Positions 5,129-5,423 of a stretch of DNA of 5,423 nt are shown in pieces. The notes below the pieces were generated by a model. It searched no databases and was not told the origin of the DNA. It saw nothing but the letters and a program-made list of their open reading frames with translations. The stretch comes from GCA-002694895 sp964436345 (lineage in GTDB: Bacteria > Chloroflexota > Dehalococcoidia > Lucifugimonadales > GCA-002694895): positions 1 to 5,423 of the forward strand of contig CAYTCC010000085.1 of the NCBI GenBank assembly GCA_964436345.1, written 5' to 3'. Within the stretch, counting starts at the first letter, position 1, and each line of letters begins with the position of its first letter. The translations under genes and the position numbers were made by a program.

Positions 5129-5423
5129 TTGTCTGAAGAACTTAATATGCCACAAATGGGATATGACATGAAAGAAGGTGTTGTAGTGAAATGGTTAATG
5201 GAGGAAGGTTCTGAAGTAAAGATTGGAGATCCTGTTGCAGAAATAGAAACTGACAAAGCTGTTGTAGAATTTGAATCCTATGCAGAAGGTACTTTGGAAA
5301 AAATTTTAGTTGAAGAGGGATCAAAAGTTAATGTTGGAGAGCCAATTGCAATTGTAGGGGATGGTAGTAATATAACTGAAGCTGAAGAAGTAACTGTTGA
5401 GTCTGAAGAAGAGATAGTTGATG
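5129..5423 (+). CDS. pdhC: Dihydrolipoamide acyltransferase (E2), N-terminal part with lipoyl domain (cut by window edge)
   Basis: The first 98 codons of the E2 core protein, open to the right edge. E2 forms the core of the complex, carries the swinging lipoyl arm and transfers the acyl group to coenzyme A. Residues 5-80 are one lipoyl domain: it opens MPQMGYDMKEG (7-17), has GSEVKIGDPVAEIETDKA (27-44) with Lys43 as the expected lipoylated residue, and closes with VNVGEPIAIVG (66-76). After it begins a strongly acidic stretch rich in Glu and Val (about 84-98) instead of the common Ala/Pro-rich linker. The peripheral subunit-binding domain and the catalytic domain are not visible, so substrate class cannot be read from this fragment. 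The start is TTG with a strong ribosome binding site 6 bases before it; the gene lies 11 bases after pdhB. A protein with only a lipoyl domain remains formally possible, but in this setting a full E2 is far more likely. Confidence 0.92.
   Translation, partial: MSEELNMPQMGYDMKEGVVVKWLMEEGSEVKIGDPVAEIETDKAVVEFESYAEGTLEKILVEEGSKVNVGEPIAIVGDGSNITEAEEVTVESEEEIVD

Noticed and set aside
1..5423. A hidden defence, mobile or otherwise undescribed system
   Set aside because: Every base is accounted for by two conserved housekeeping operons and one short control region; there are no direct repeats, transposase remnants or unexplained genes.

Overview
This is an AT-rich bacterial window (roughly one third G+C by eye) holding two divergently transcribed central-metabolism operons separated by a 298-base intergenic region. 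The standard genetic code fits: tryptophans are TGG and the visible stops are TAA or TAG. The organism cannot be named with certainty. The E2 lipoyl-domain opening (MPQMGYDMKEG) and the general look of the E1 alpha subunit remind me of Chloroflexota (SAR202/Dehalococcoidia-like) complexes, and the low GC would suit a streamlined aquatic lineage. That is recollection of motifs, not a search result.

Left part (1-1474, minus strand): a three-gene proton-translocating NAD(P) transhydrogenase operon. In transcription order it has the NAD(H)-binding soluble alpha-1 subunit, the small membrane alpha-2 subunit, and the first 24 codons of the beta subunit, which runs off the left edge. The genes are packed with 2 bases between the first pair, and the third starts just after the stop of the second. 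Each has its own Shine-Dalgarno sequence and a non-ATG start (TTG, TTG, GTG).

Middle (1475-1772): the only non-coding stretch. It holds a plausible minus-strand promoter for the transhydrogenase operon, a cluster of AT-only inverted repeats, and the ribosome binding site of the right-hand operon. I see no tRNA, riboswitch or convincing terminator in it.

Right part (1773-5423, plus strand): a pyruvate dehydrogenase complex operon in the order E3 (dihydrolipoamide dehydrogenase), E1 alpha, E1 beta, E2. The E2 gene is cut by the right edge after its lipoyl domain. The E3 and E2 genes start with TTG behind good Shine-Dalgarno sequences. The two E1 genes start with ATG but have no recognisable Shine-Dalgarno, and probably depend on translation continuing from the gene before.

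Together the right operon oxidises pyruvate (or a related 2-oxo acid or acetoin) to an acyl-CoA and makes NADH. The left operon can use the proton gradient to pass reducing equivalents from NADH to NADP+. The shared control region suggests joint regulation of NADH supply and NADPH formation, but this is inference. All complete genes look intact and of usual length. I found no mobile element, CRISPR array, RNA gene or credible new biological system; the points worth a second look concern gene order, start-site usage and the intergenic dyads.
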